Shown piece by piece: positions 21,716 to 33,002 of a DNA stretch of 64,000 nucleotides (position 1 is its first letter; each line of letters opens with the position of its first letter). Below the pieces are notes generated by a model. The model was not told the origin of the DNA and made no database searches. It saw only the letters and a program-made list of their open reading frames with translations. Position numbers and translations under genes: made by a program. Source of the DNA: Yponomeuta sedellus (Eukaryota; Arthropoda; Insecta; Lepidoptera; Yponomeutidae); contig OW203722.1 in assembly GCA_934045075.1 (NCBI GenBank), positions 14,942,796 to 15,006,795 of the forward strand. Direction: 5' to 3'.

Positions 21716-23680
21716 CACATGTTGTGAAAATGTCGCTAGATTTAACCTCAGCGTTGTACCAGCTGGGTTAATTGGAATGGACGATAATAAGCCCCGCTCA
21801 ACATGGAAGGTCATTTTGCAGAATTTGAATCGGTACCATTCGTCACAGCTTTAATTCCATTGATCTCTTAAGTAGGCGCGTCTGTGTAAGACCGGCCTTG
21901 CTGAGTGGGAGTTCGCCGTGGTACGAGATTTTGTTGTGTAGCTCTTTGTAAGTATTATCCTCCTTAGTATTAGATACTTAAAAATAATCCGGAAGGAAGT
22001 TTAGCTCATCGTTCATGGCCTATTTATTACTCAATATGCAAAATATTCTGAATACCCAACTGTATATTATTGTATTAGTTCTCGATGGAAATCCTTGCAG
22101 TGACTGATAGATATTTATTTCGTATTTCCTGTCTATTAAGGATATGTTATTGTTTATTACAATACGCCATATTTGTTGAATTAGTAATTAAAATTATGTG
22201 TCTTAATTTAATTCTTGCTTTAGTCAAGGTTTACCATGAGCATATATTTCCTGTTGATAATCTGAATACTTTGGTACGTGTTTTTATCGTGTGATCCAGT
22301 TGCAGATAGGTTTGATGAATATAAACGTGACAGATGACTGCCAAGCATGATGAATGACGCTGTATTAGTTACGGCAGTTACGTTCCTTTTCGTCTCAAAA
22401 TTTTCTACAGACTTGAAGAAAATTAGACTTAATTGGTAATAAGATGAGATACTTACCACGAAAAAGCAGTTTGTAACTGTACGTTAGCTGAACTAAATGT
22501 TATCCATTTTTTTATCAGTAATAGTTAGTGGTAACTGCGTAGGCATGAGCCTAGATAGGAAAATTAGAATCCCACGCAGATCATTGTAGGAGTCCAACAA
22601 AATACAGATTTGTAATCTAGACAAGGTTAGAAAGGGTCTACGTTGTAGAAGATAAATACAACCCTTTTATTTGCTCACATAGGTAGCCAGGTCTAATACA
22701 AGTAACGAGAAAAGTAACTACATTTTATAACTTTGTAACATTCGTCAAACAACTTAAACGATTTTTAGCGGCTGGGTCCATTATATCCATTAGAAACCGC
22801 ATTATTAAAATGCCGAGTTTATGAAAACGAAGCAAATTCCGCGAGCCTTTGTCCTTTTTAAAAGGGAAATTATGAAAGCTGAATTAAAAGGTCCACTTAC
22901 ACTCAAAAACAACACATTACTTATTGGCAAAGTGAATCGGTTTTATTGTAACTTCACGTAGAAAAAAACACACAATAGAATGAAGAAGGGAAAGAAACAA
23001 GTGTACTTCTTAAAATTTGGCGGTTGTTTAAAGAATACTCAGGTGTAGTACCTATCACCACATTGTAGGTAGGTACATACATAGTTACTCCAAACATGCA
23101 CAATTCCTGAAACAGGTTAAATACATAGTGTTTTGTCATTTAAACTATAACTTTTGTTATACGATTTTAAATTATTTGACTAGTTTAACAAAAAGTCAGT
23201 ATTTCTTGTGTTATCTGGTTTTGTAATGGTGCAGTTTGACAACATTATTTCAGCGTTTTAAAAATAACAGGGTTATTTCTAAAATGGTATTTTTTTCGGA
23301 ATTTTTTCGTTGAACTGGTTTCTGCATTTGAGTAGCACAATTTGATGAAAACTTTGATATTTCGAAAAATAATTCTGAGTTAAAAACTCATAGCACGGCA
23401 GTTGTTGTGAAACACAATCTGTAATTGGCATGTGCCAGGAATCGCGCATTTGGAAGGCATCCCTGCAGAATATGCAGCAATTGGATAAATAGGTCGGTAA
23501 ACCAAAATCACTGTAACTTTGCCTAGACTCTCGTTGATTTGAAATCGTCTATTTATACGTTGGTACCCAGGCAGGAAATTAATCGGTCCAACCCTTTATT
23601 TAACTTTGACAGATGCACCCCCTTTTCTTATTTACCAACCTTATTATTTAACAGGAAACTGAATAGTTATATTCTTTTTT
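21716..23680. other. Non-coding interval
   Basis: Nothing recognised; ORFs are short and AT-driven. Confidence 0.35.
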
Positions 23681-23682
23681 CT

Positions 23683-23750
23683 AAAGCACTAACACGGTGC
23701 TAAGGACAATTTTAAAATACCTATTTAGAGGCTGATAATCCCACCCATCA
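23683..23750 (-). mobile_element. tRNA-SINE tail fragment
   Basis: GCACTAACACGGTGCTAAGG and CCTATTTAGAGGCT match the tail of the tRNA-SINE; the head is absent. Confidence 0.75.
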
Positions 23751-24315
23751 ATCTGAAAATAAAATCGAATAACAAAAGAATAAAAAAAGACACAGTCATG
23801 GCTAATTAAAAAAAAACATAAGTTAAACATTATGTATTGCATCATGGCTGAATAATCCACTGATTTGGATTTTAATTAAACGCACTTAACCTTAGGCTAA
23901 GTTCTATATTTATTGCTACTCTTATAAGACTTGACCACGTTGTCTGTAAATTAAAAGAAATAAAATAAATAAATAAAACAAATATAAATATATTTCATAT
24001 TTATTTTTCCTTAGATCTTGCATCGAACGAACGTCTGTAAGCGTTCGATATAATTAAAAAGTCGTGAGTTCTTGGATAATTACATTGATATTAACCCCCA
24101 GATAAAAAAGGCGAGGAATGTTGTAGACTCATGGTAATTAGAAGTATAAGGTAACTTGTTCGTAAGGAACATAAGGTGTACACTTGCCTATGGAGTACGA
24201 TAGATACTCGTAGATTGAGAACACTTGATTGATAGAATAGACAGCTTAGAAAATATTTTCAATTAAATGACGCGTCGCACTGAGTCAGAGAAGACCTACC
24301 TGCCTATGCCTCTAT
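23751..24315. other. Non-coding interval
   Basis: AT-rich, no recognised feature. Confidence 0.35.
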
Positions 24316-24319
24316 TTAC

Positions 24320-24412
24320 AGGTCACAGGTCTTCTCACAGAAAGAGATAGTATGGGCTTAACTGCTACGGGTGCTCAGCTCATATTGGCAATTTGAAGCC
24401 CTAAGGTACAAA
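24320..24412 (-). mobile_element. SINE tail fragment
   Basis: TCTTCTCACAGAAAGAGATA and GTATGGGCTTAACTGC, then ATTGGCAATTTGAAGC: the same tail family as 14345-14525 and 61962-62095. Confidence 0.55.
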
Positions 24413-24619
24413 CGACAACGTTCATAAAAAAGTAGTTCAATAGAATATTCCCAATGTTAAAGGAATTAAGTAACTATTAAACAATTTTTCCAAAAACTGG
24501 TTTATCAATATTTATTTAATAGTACATAAATATCGATTTATAATATAAGTTACGGTACGTATAATGTTACGATTGTTATGGACTATACCAACAAACTTTA
24601 TCTTATCAACAAATTATTA

Positions 24620-24735
24620 TGACAGGTAGTACAAAGGTACGTTTTGTGGCGCAAAAATGGCAGAATTTGACAACAAAGGTACAGGAAAGTCGCAACTGTT
24701 GACATTTAAAACGCGCGATTCGCATCGCTGTACTA
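24620..24735 (-). repeat. Dispersed repeat pair, member 2
   Basis: The reverse complement matches 18890-19030 over GCGCGTTTTAAA, GCGACTTTCCTGTACC, TTGTCAAATTCTGCCAT and CGCCACAAAACG. GGTAGTAC on the left and GTACTACC on the right may be terminal inverted repeats (about 24626 and 24732). Confidence 0.6.
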
Positions 24736-25361
24736 CCTACTCAAACACAATTAATGAAAAAAAACTTCACATCACAATAAAATAAACTCTGGCTTGTATA
24801 CTTGCACTATAAAGTAAACTGTGGCTTCGCAATACGTTGATGCAATCGATTAAAAGCATATTATTTTCAAATGATGGATTAAAAATGCATTAACAAGATT
24901 TTTGTAACCTTGTTCAATGCCATTTGTTTATGCAGTAATGTAGTAGGTACCCTTAAATTGGTACGTAATACAATAAATACTGTACTGAATCAAGTTCAAG
25001 GTCTAGCTGGCGAATCAATAGCAAGGCAAGCAATGCCGGTTGGATAATTGTTTTATGGTATGAAACGTATGGTATTGTAGCTCAATACAATGATAACAGT
25101 AAAACATAATAAGGCTATCTAAAATTTTATCAGTGCACCGAACATCGATGCAGCTTTGATAACGCAGCCCGATGATAACAATCCCACGTGCTGCCCTACA
25201 TTTACCTTTTGCGGAAGAACAGTCGTTTCACTTTGATCTTGGGGCATTTTTTGAACACTGAGAAGGAGACTCCCAAGTAACCCATGTCTAATAACAACTA
25301 GTTTAATATCACAGTAGTAATCACAACACTTTAAAATGGGAATGCGGTAGGTAGCATGACC
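24736..25361. other. Non-coding interval
   Basis: No recognised element. Confidence 0.35.
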
Positions 25362-25815
25362 GTAGCGGCCGCGGCCCGTGCCGTGACTAAGCGCTTAGCA
25401 CGATCAGTGCTGGCGCAGTGAGCTAGCTCCTCGCCGGCTCGGGCAGATAGGCAACCAAGCGGTAATTAGCTGCAGCCGCAGCCCCGGATCTACCATTTTC
25501 TGAGACGGGGCCAGATCTTGACATTAGCGCCTCCCTCAAAATTAGTTAACATATGTACCCTGTGGTGAACTAAGATTTTATAGAAAAAATCTTACGTTAT
25601 TTTATGTTACTCGTTCGTGTAAGAAACGAGCTAGTGAATTTGGCGCGTCATTAAGTAGCCGCCCGGGGCGGGGTGCCCCCGGTCGCCCCCCCCTAGATGC
25701 GGCCCTGATTAGCTGAGCCAGGTGTAAGGGCCGCTGTGCACGCCAGACCACGACTGCCCGTTGCACTTGGATGAACGTACCGCTGCGGCTCTGCGTCCGC
25801 GCACTTAACAAACAG
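25362..25815. promoter_or_regulatory. GC-rich, CpG-rich island (possible promoter), split by a hAT insertion
   Basis: Two GC-rich parts (25362-25472 and 25716-25815) become continuous when the hAT element between them is ignored. The block contains NotI-like GCGGCCGC, a 12-bp palindrome CTAAGCGCTTAG and TCAGTGC, which fits an arthropod initiator. In a window this AT-rich, such islands often mark promoters or first exons, but no convincing ORF or splice site supports a gene. It could equally be an unrecognised repeat. Confidence 0.3.
25473..25707. mobile_element. hAT-type non-autonomous DNA transposon with 8-bp TSD
   Basis: ATTAGCTG occurs exactly at 25465-25472 and again at 25708-25715. The element starts CAGCCGCAGCCCCGG and its other end read inward starts CAGGGCCGCATCTAG: imperfect TIRs beginning CAG, as in hAT elements. 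The 235 bp include a G/C-run end (about 25660-25690) and no transposase. The 8-bp duplication and CAG termini make the superfamily call fairly firm. Confidence 0.75.
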
Positions 25816-25827
25816 CATTTTCTTTTT

Positions 25828-25930
25828 AGCCGACTTCAAAAAGAGAGGAGGTTCTCAGTTCGTCGATTCGATCGTTTATTTTTGTATGTATTTCCAGCGA
25901 TAATTCCTTACTAAGTTATCCGAATTCAAA
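25828..25930 (+). repeat. Lepidopteran AGCCGACTTCAAAAAG repeat
   Basis: AGCCGACTTCAAAAAGAGAG and GGTTCTCAGTTCGTCG begin here, a common dispersed lepidopteran sequence; a shorter relative (CCGACTTCTAACACG, GTTCTCAATTCG) lies at 38525-38560. Its parent element is not identified. Confidence 0.5.
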
Positions 25931-26235
25931 AATTGTACTTTGATAGAAAGAGGGGTATCCGAAGAAATTGTGTATGTAAAGGTAGCCCAAATCTGTCGGT
26001 GCGATTCATGAGAAAATCTTCGAAATCTTTGTTAAAACAAAGTGACTGTTTTCTTTGCAGTCTATTTTTTTATAAAAAAAAATTGTTAAAACCACACTCC
26101 ATTCTATGTATACTATATTTTATTTTCATTTTCCCGAAAAAAACACGAAAATCCTAAAAGATTATAGATAAAATGAGAATAGGTATTCTTTTAAAGCATG
26201 AAATGACGATGAGCCAAGTCAATTATTTTTTGAAC
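25931..26235. other. Non-coding interval
   Basis: No recognised feature. Confidence 0.35.
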
Positions 26236-26238
26236 TAA

Positions 26239-26376
26239 GGGCTGATTTTTCAATAGTCAGATAACTTTTATCTGAGGACTAAAAATGGCGATTTGACATA
26301 ATTTTCATACATAAGCTGTCAAACCGCAATTTTTATTCCTCAGATAAAAGTTATCTGACTATTGAAAAATCAGCCC
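26239..26376. mobile_element. PIF/Harbinger-type MITE with TAA TSD
   Basis: 138 bp, nearly a perfect hairpin: GGGCTGATTTTTCAATAGTC at the left is exactly repeated inverted at the right. TAA flanks both sides (26236-26238 and 26377-26379), the TWA target of PIF/Harbinger. There is no coding capacity. Confidence 0.85.
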
Positions 26377-26793
26377 TAAAACTAAGTAATGGAATCCGGA
26401 TTTAAGTCAATAAACTATTTTTTTTTCCATTGAAATTAATATTACCATTACGACAGTACTTACATCAATCATTTGTTTCGGTGGCAGTACTTTGTAAATC
26501 ACTTTGATATTGTGGCTTACCTGCAAACAAAGGAAAACTGAATGAAATCTCACACAATTATATTTAATTACGCCACTTGCCATGTTTCTGCGGTTGCATT
26601 TCGGTGACATTAAACCTGAATTTAAAACCTTGAATATTTAAATGTGCTTTATAATAGAGGTTTCCAACTATAACTTATGAATGATCTTTAAAATGAACAA
26701 GATAAGATAGATAAGGTTTTCATTGATCCTGCTAACATCATACATTTTGCATTGATAGGTACGTACATAGTTATTTATATTTAACATCTCTAA

Positions 26794-26984
26794 GGGTCTG
26801 TTTCACAATCTGCAGATAAAGTTTCGGTTACGCTATCCGCAACCAGGGCTGCCGTTTGTTCTAAATTTGAAGCCATAAACGAACACACGCAATATAGGAA
26901 AAAATATTTAAATTTAGAACAGACGGCAGCCCTGGTTTCGGATAGCTTATCTGGAACTTTATTTGAACATTGTGAAACAGGGGC
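26794..26984. mobile_element. PIF/Harbinger-type MITE with TAA TSD
   Basis: 191 bp; left end GGGTCTGTTTCACAAT, right end the complement of GCCCCTGTTTCACAAT, and long inner arms (CCAGGGCTGCCGT with ACGGCAGCCCTGG). TAA at 26791-26793 and 26985-26987. It lies 0.4 kb from another TAA-flanked MITE with a different TIR. Confidence 0.85.
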
Positions 26985-26987
26985 TAA

Positions 26988-27375
26988 GTTTTCTCGATAA
27001 TTTTACGGGTAGTAGGAAATTAAATACAATGAAAAGGTTTTATTTAAAGTAACGCAGAAACTGCGGCTTTTTATGTACGTTACAGGTCAAACTAGGTGTC
27101 CATTTCAAAATCTAGATCATTATTAGTGTACAAGCAAACTCGACATAAATGTATTGGTAATAAGTTAATAACTTAATAAGTAAACTGCTGATACAGCGAA
27201 CTTGTGAGCCGCGCGCTACCTCCTTTAGTAGAATAAATACTCCCAACCGGGAGGGTCACATAAAATTAACGCTACTTAATTTCACATCTCCCGCTCCCGT
27301 TGGTACCCCAATGTAGGGCGCATGACTTTGCCCCTTCAATTAGGTAACTATAAACAAACAAAACATAAGAACACG
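26988..27375. other. Non-coding interval
   Basis: No recognised feature. Confidence 0.35.
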
Positions 27376-27535
27376 CCTGTATCCCGGATGGGTAAACAGA
27401 GACCAGGGTCTGCCACTTGCCACGAATCACCACCCTGACAGAAGTAACCGATCTCCTTCGGTTCGATTCGACAGATCATCAACATTCATCCGCATGCATG
27501 CACGCTGGTTTCGTGTCCTTTTTCTCTTGCTCTTT
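27376..27535 (-). pseudogene. LINE 3'-end fragment (YPSGIQA terminus)
   Basis: On the minus strand a frame ends GKWQTLVSVYPSGIQA, stop. Upstream are CATGCATGCGGATGAATGTTG and other scraps related to the CMQRLMNVDEA block at 32478-32655, but with indels. An old copy. Confidence 0.65.
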
Positions 27536-28855
27536 GCTAATACATAGATACATAATACATACTCTATTTGATAGAGTTATGGGTGCCTGCAATGTCTCAT
27601 GTCTAGACAAGACATCATTAAAATTGCTACTTTTAGGTTAAACTTCTGTTAGTAGGAATAGGTAAGACACCAAAGGTGGTTCAAAATGGGCCCATTTTGA
27701 AACGCAGTAATTTGCTATATATAAAAAATAATTAAAATATAGGACACCAAATGAACTTATTCATTATTAGATCATTTAGCACATTATGCATGACATAATG
27801 TGCTAAATGATGTTTCTTGTTATTTACCAAAATAATTCACCAAATGCACTAATTTACTATCTACAAATATAATGCACCACATGCCCCATTTTTCTGTTGA
27901 ATACTACGTTCAATGCTACGCATAAGCTCAGTCACATTATTAATGCATGACGATGCTAATGTACAGTAAGCCGTAAAAGAATTGAAATTAAAATAAATAC
28001 ATTTAATACCAGTAAATATCGATACAATTTAAATTCTGTATGTAAATTCAATGCAAAAAAATCTGTCACTTTTACAAGTCCTAAACTATCACATTACTTA
28101 ACGTAGGTATGTAATCTATGTGGACATCAATGCAAGTTTATTTATCAAAGGTCGTGCGTGACAGATGATGGCTATATAATATAGTTCACGGTGTTTATTC
28201 GTTCTACACAAAATCCGTGTGTGGACGCGGATTGCATGTTGGATATTGTATGGAATTAATAAATCGCGTCTATTAACGCCATAGTCTGTGACGGTCATGG
28301 ATCCAAGGTTCCAATGAAATCTATGGAAATAAAAAACTCTTATATATAACAATATCTATCACATGTTGCATCTTCTACTCATGTGGTTTCATCGGATAAA
28401 TCAACCTCACCATCGTCGTCGCTACTTTAATCTTGGATATAATTTATAAAACGTTCTGTAAACGTAAACTATATGTACAGATTCAGAATCGGTATACATT
28501 GTGACAAAACCGACGTAAACAGGTGAGCAGAGAACAAAGTCCAGGTAAACAGCAGCCAAAGTTACGTATATAACAAGAATCAGTCTGAAAAACAAGCCGA
28601 AATGGTCGAAGTCACCAGATAACACGGGAAACTATATTCGCGCTACCAAAAAACCAACGGAATGTTTGAAAATAAATGATGATGAACGTGTCAAACCTCA
28701 AACCCAAGGTTGTCTACACCCGAGTGTTCGAGTATTGCCAGTACAAAAAAAACTAAAAACGCTCTAATTCTCTGGAAGTTAACTCCAAAAAACTAGGATA
28801 CTCTGAAATGGTAACTCTTTTAGATATGTTTACTGTAACTGGATAACGACATAAA
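27536..28855. other. Non-coding interval with one perfect hairpin
   Basis: CACCAAATG recurs irregularly at about 27745, 27838 and 27875. A perfect hairpin is at 27771-27811. Nothing else was recognised. Confidence 0.4.
27771..27811. repeat. Perfect 18-bp inverted repeat
   Basis: ATCATTTAGCACATTATG, a 5-base loop CATGA, and its exact reverse complement. It is a stand-alone hairpin without evident TSD. Confidence 0.9.
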
Positions 28856-28857
28856 CG

Positions 28858-28915
28858 ACGAACCAACGACCTTTGTCTTGGTAGTCAAATCGTTTACCGC
28901 TAGGCCAACGGAGCA
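28858..28915 (-). mobile_element. tRNA-like SINE head
   Basis: The minus strand reads GTTGGCCTAGCGGTAAACG (A box TGGCNNAGYGG) and, 35 bp later, TTGGTTCGTCG (B-box-like). The tail is not recognised, so this may be a degraded SINE. Confidence 0.5.
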
Positions 28916-28919
28916 GTGC

Positions 28920-29760
28920 AGCTTATTTTTTTTACCTTACCTGCTATTATCAGAATATTAAACGTAATCAGCACGAAAACAGCATTCTTTGTGCAAACAT
29001 AAAGCTCAAGAAGCCACAAAAATATGAGGCAAAAGGCATAAGGAGGCCATAGGATGATTGGATAATTAAATTCAAACGAACTCCGCGGGAATGAACGAAA
29101 ATATTTCTACGGCGGGGCGTTATTCTTGCGTTCCTGCAGATTAATTTTATTTACCGCTGACGTCAAGCGAAGTTATAATAAAGTACCTGTTCAGCAGAAA
29201 GAGAATTTATAATTTCATAAGTCCCTTGATAAAAAGGCGTTATAAGAGGGCAGCAAAAGGTTAAGGTGAACTGTGGCGTCAGACGTCTACCGTCAAGGGG
29301 TTTTGCGCTCCACAAATTAGCTGCAGGTACGCAAAAGGAGAGGGAGGGCGCTTCCTATTTTTGGAGGCTCGAGGATAAACTGCTTACCTACCATGGCACG
29401 GGGGAAAATCCTTTTTCCTTAAGCTGTCAACAGAGTTTTACGTAAATAGTGTCAGTCGAGCGTGGCACAGTTTGATATGTAACTGCCTCCTTAGTACTGT
29501 TCTTGAAAGTAACAATTGTTTTTGTACAAAATTTAGCACACTCATGGCCGGTTTCTGAATTGAGAATTTCACTACGTTCTGTCACGCTCTTTGCTCAGAA
29601 ATTTGAAGAGACAGCACTACAGTTAAGTATTTGCTAGCCCTCAGGAGGATCTTGAGTCTTAGAAGGATAGGTTTAAACCCATTTACCCATAGCTTTAGCT
29701 TTAGCAGATTTAGCTTACCACGGAAAAGAGGGTAACTAGCACAGAACAATTTTTGTGTTC
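28920..29760. other. Non-coding interval
   Basis: No recognised feature. Confidence 0.35.
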
Positions 29761-29764
29761 TGTG

Positions 29765-29955
29765 GTAACTAGGGTGGTAGCGAGGCGATAGAACATCGGC
29801 TTCTCGATCGGGAGGGCGTGCTTTCGAATCCCGGGAGGTACCAATGACTTAGTTTTCTAAGTTATGTTCATTTCTGAAGTTATGGAACCAACACCACTCG
29901 CTAATTCCGTGAAGGAAAACATTGTGAGCAAACCCTAGTGTCTGAAGCGTTAACC
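29765..29955 (+). mobile_element. tRNA-derived SINE with TGAAGGAAAACAT tail
   Basis: A tRNA-like head (GGTGGTAGCGAGGCGATAGA as A-box region, CTTTCGAATCCCGGG as B box) continues into TTCTAAGTTATGTTCATTTC and GTGAAGGAAAACATTGTGAG. This links the head to the tail family found in minus orientation at 14345-14525. Confidence 0.7.
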
Positions 29956-30133
29956 TACCTAAGCGCTTAATACGTAGGTGCAATGGCCAAACAATTATTC
30001 TAAGTGCGGTAATCACAGGTCTAACTAAGAAATTTGGTACTCGCCTACACTGATAGGTCTTAATTCTTAAGTTTTATAATATACCTAGTTAGGAAATTGG
30101 TTTTCTAAAAATTAACTATATATTAACTTTTAA

Positions 30134-30319
30134 TCTATATATATATAAACATGAATCCCTTTTTCACTTGGTCACGGCATCACGCGTGAATGACTGGACC
30201 GATTACACTAATTCTTTTTTTGTTGTATTTGTTATTATTAGGAGAAGGTTCTTATGTAAAAAAAAGGTAACAGATATTTCTTGATTGTAGGGCGGTACGA
30301 AGTTCGCCGGGACAGCTAG
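30134..30319 (+). mobile_element. Helitron-like element
   Basis: 186 bp from TCTATATATATATAAACATG to GGTACGAAGTTCGCCGGGAC plus AGCTAG; flanking bases A and T. Same 3' end family as 19210-19351 and 30869-31056. Confidence 0.75.
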
Positions 30320-30565
30320 TATATTATGAAAGTACATTAACGAGTTAGATACAAGCGTGCACACAATTTGTAAAAAAATATGTTAAGTTGTCAAAGGAAT
30401 TTTACGTAACTGAAAATTATTTTTGACCCGTAAAAAGTTAATACTTAAGTATCAGTAATATACGATATTATGATTTTTTATAGTGAGTCAATTTAGATTT
30501 CAAGGCAATACGCAGTGCTTTATGATACGTTTTTTTCGAAATTGAACATCTCAACAATCTCAACA

Positions 30566-30763
30566 ACTGTGACAACTATTTTTAGAGCCTAGAACCTAGG
30601 ATCAAGGACAATCTCCGCTAAAAACGGCCGTTTTTTACAAAACTACTTTAGTCTTAGACAATTAGACCTAGGTTCTTATCAGTAGATTCTAAAAGAGCTA
30701 TATACTAATTTTAGTATTTCCAAAGACAGTAATATGGTGGCGCTAGTTAGTACCGCGTAAAGA
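30566..30763. mobile_element. Inverted-repeat MITE, copy B
   Basis: CAACTATTTTTAGAGCCTAG and the right terminus ATGGTGGCGCTAGTTAG match copies A and D; the left terminal repeat is absent. Confidence 0.6.
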
Positions 30764-30868
30764 GTCTTTGTTATTAATTAAATGTTATTAATTATTTACA
30801 GATTGAATTTATTTTATGTGGTTCTGTTTGATCCATTTAATTTGAATGAGCTTTAATTTTATAACTTA

Positions 30869-31056
30869 CTAGCTGACCCCGCGAACTTCATACCGCCTAA
30901 CAGTTGATTTTAATTATTTTTTTTTTAAGTTTCTCTCCGTAAGAACCATCCTCGTACTTCAAGGAAGAGTCTAAAAAAGAATTAGCGAAATCGGTTCAGC
31001 TGCTCTCGAGATTTGCGCTAACCAACACATTCAGCGATTCATTTTTATATTATAGA
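30869..31056 (-). mobile_element. Helitron-like element
   Basis: On the minus strand it begins TCTATAATATAAAAATGAAT and ends GTATGAAGTTCGCGGGGTC plus AGCTAG, flanked by A and T. 188 bp. Confidence 0.8.
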
Positions 31057-31228
31057 TTATTTAAAATGTGTAAATATAAGTACTTAAGTATAAAAGATAG
31101 CACAACATAGGAAACTGTTATAGATTTAGACGATTACTTCTTTTTCCATTTTATGTTTGACGAAGCTTAATGGACATTGTTACAATTGTATGTGAGTTTT
31201 GTAAATAAATTAGATATTTAAGCGCTCG

Positions 31229-31530
31229 AGGCTTAGTGGACCCGAGTGATTGGAATCAGTTGCTTGGGTTAAGAAGCAAGAGGCGCGGTCAGGTGCTGGA
31301 TGGGTGACCATCCCGTGACTACTGGCCTTTTTCCAAGCGTTTCCATGCTTTGCAAGGCATGTTAAGCCGTTGATGCCGGCTGTAATGTCATTCGATAAGC
31401 CATGTGGGGGGCTTGATAACTACTGACAGCAAGGTCCGCCGATCTGTGGTGGAGTATGGCCTAACCTTCCTGCGATGCAGGAAGAGACCCGTGCCCCAGC
31501 AGTGGGAACATACAAGGGTTGATATCGAAT
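31229..31530 (+). mobile_element. 5S rRNA-derived SINE with RTE-like tail, copy 1
   Basis: The 5' part (31229-31320) contains GAGGCGCGGTCAGGTGCTGG and ATGGGTGACC, corresponding to the 5S rRNA pol III control region (GGGCGCGGTTAGTACTTAGA then TGGGGGACC in insects). The 3' part has GGTGGAGTATGGCC, GATGCAGGAAGAGACCCGTG, CCCCAGCAGTGGGAACATAC and GGGTTGATATCGAAT, ending like RTE LINE tails. Structure suggests a SINE3-like element mobilised by an RTE partner. The 5S homology is read by eye from known 5S sequence. Confidence 0.75.
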
Positions 31531-32470
31531 AGTAGATTGTTTACAAAAGGAGCAAAGAACTATTTAACATTTATATTAATCAATTGCATTGTCTTCTTAA
31601 GGCGCAGTGTTTCTTTGAATCCAGAGTGGAGCAATAGATTCTAGAGAATAATCCCGAGGGTAGCGAGAGATTCTAAAGTAGAATCCAGAGCGCAGTAAGG
31701 GATTCAAAGTACACCACTCGGGCCTAAAATAGTGTTGTTCACGAGGTGGACTCTCTACTTTCTATCTACCTCTATGAAAAACTAAACAAGTGTAACTTAT
31801 GAATAAGAATCGAATACAATAGAAGTCCGATACAATGTTCTCTGGAGTTAAATACTTTCATTCTCACTACTTGAAGATACATAACTTTTTTTTTAAACTT
31901 AGTTGTTAAATTCCGAATTTGAGTAAGTATGTAAACAATTACGAACAAAGACCGAGGAATCCATTCTGCGCATCTTTTTTCTGGCTTTTTTTAATTTGGC
32001 TCGCGCGCCCTTTATCAAACAGCCAGCTACTTCCTCATACAATGTTCGTGATCTCTTTGTAAATTTGGAACTTTGATTAGAAATATCCACATTCTTAACT
32101 CACTTTTCATCCCTAAGAACGTAATAAACTATAAATATCTGTTCGAGACTATGTTTAAGCCTGCAACAGCCCGCAGCCGCAGCGGAGGGTCTAAAGGTAA
32201 CTTGAGAAATGGAACTCTCTCCCCAGTGACACACAGTTAAACTACACCTACGAGGAAATTAAAAGAGAAAATTTCTAATAATAACGACCGTTCTGTTCTA
32301 TTATCAATTAAGTAAAAAACAAAATTTAACAAAACAAATATCCGCGCCTGTTATTTTTCGTAGTGCTGAAGGTTCCCAGCTTCCTTTCACTGAAATTCAA
32401 GTAAAAATCCCATCCCTTTTTTCACAAGATTATATAAAAGCTTTTTGAGATTCGACATTTGTAGGGACGT
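31531..32470. other. Non-coding interval
   Basis: GATTCTAGAGAATAATCCCG-type short repeats around 31640-31700 (GATTCTAAAGTAGAATCC and similar) form small inverted pairs; otherwise nothing. Confidence 0.35.
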
Positions 32471-32477
32471 CCCAGAC

Positions 32478-32655
32478 GGACTTACATCGACCAAATGGGG
32501 AATGTATTAGCAAAGGGAAAGATAAAAAGTACCCGGAACCGGCGTGCGTGCATGCAACGACTTATGAACGTTGATGAAGCGAAGGTGATCTGTCAGAATC
32601 GTGGCAAGTGGCAGTCCCTGGTCTCTGCCTACCCCTCTGGAATACAAAAGAAAGC
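32478..32655 (+). pseudogene. LINE 3'-end fragment (SLVSAYPSGIQ terminus)
   Basis: The frame reads GNVLAKGKIKS, RRACMQRLMNVDEAKVICQN and GKWQSLVSAYPSGIQ. It is the best-preserved member of the family at 8142-8405 and 27376-27535; the normal stop after the terminus has been lost by mutation (KKA follows), so the frame runs on to 32713. Confidence 0.7.
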
Positions 32656-32815
32656 TAGCAGGGCAGGAATATTTTTCATTCAACATTCCCGCAGAACATT
32701 CCTATTCCACTAAGGAGGACAGGAATGAAATTTTATATAACTTTTCCCATTTATAAGGGAGAAATGACGAACTTTGTTATCCGTTTATATGAACGAGCAA
32801 TGAGCAACAAAAACG

Positions 32816-32989
32816 CTTTGGGTGCTAACTGGCGCCAGCAATGAAATAAAAATCATAAATTGGTTTATAATACTTATTTTTCATAATAAAAATCACAGAT
32901 ATTAATATTTTTTATGAATACCTTTTGAAAAAAAACTTATTATTTATATTCCGTTGGTGGCGCTAGTTAGCGCTCCAAAGCACCTTAAG
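32816..32989. mobile_element. Inverted-repeat MITE, copy C (complete, short)
   Basis: The left end GCTTTGGGTGCTAACTGGCG pairs with the right end GGCGCTAGTTAGCGCTCCAA followed by AGC. Inner ATAATAAGT-like arms also pair. This is the only copy here with both termini; the internal palindrome of copies A and D is absent, so it is a deletion derivative. Confidence 0.75.
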
Positions 32990-33002
32990 CCAGCGGCCAC
33001 AA

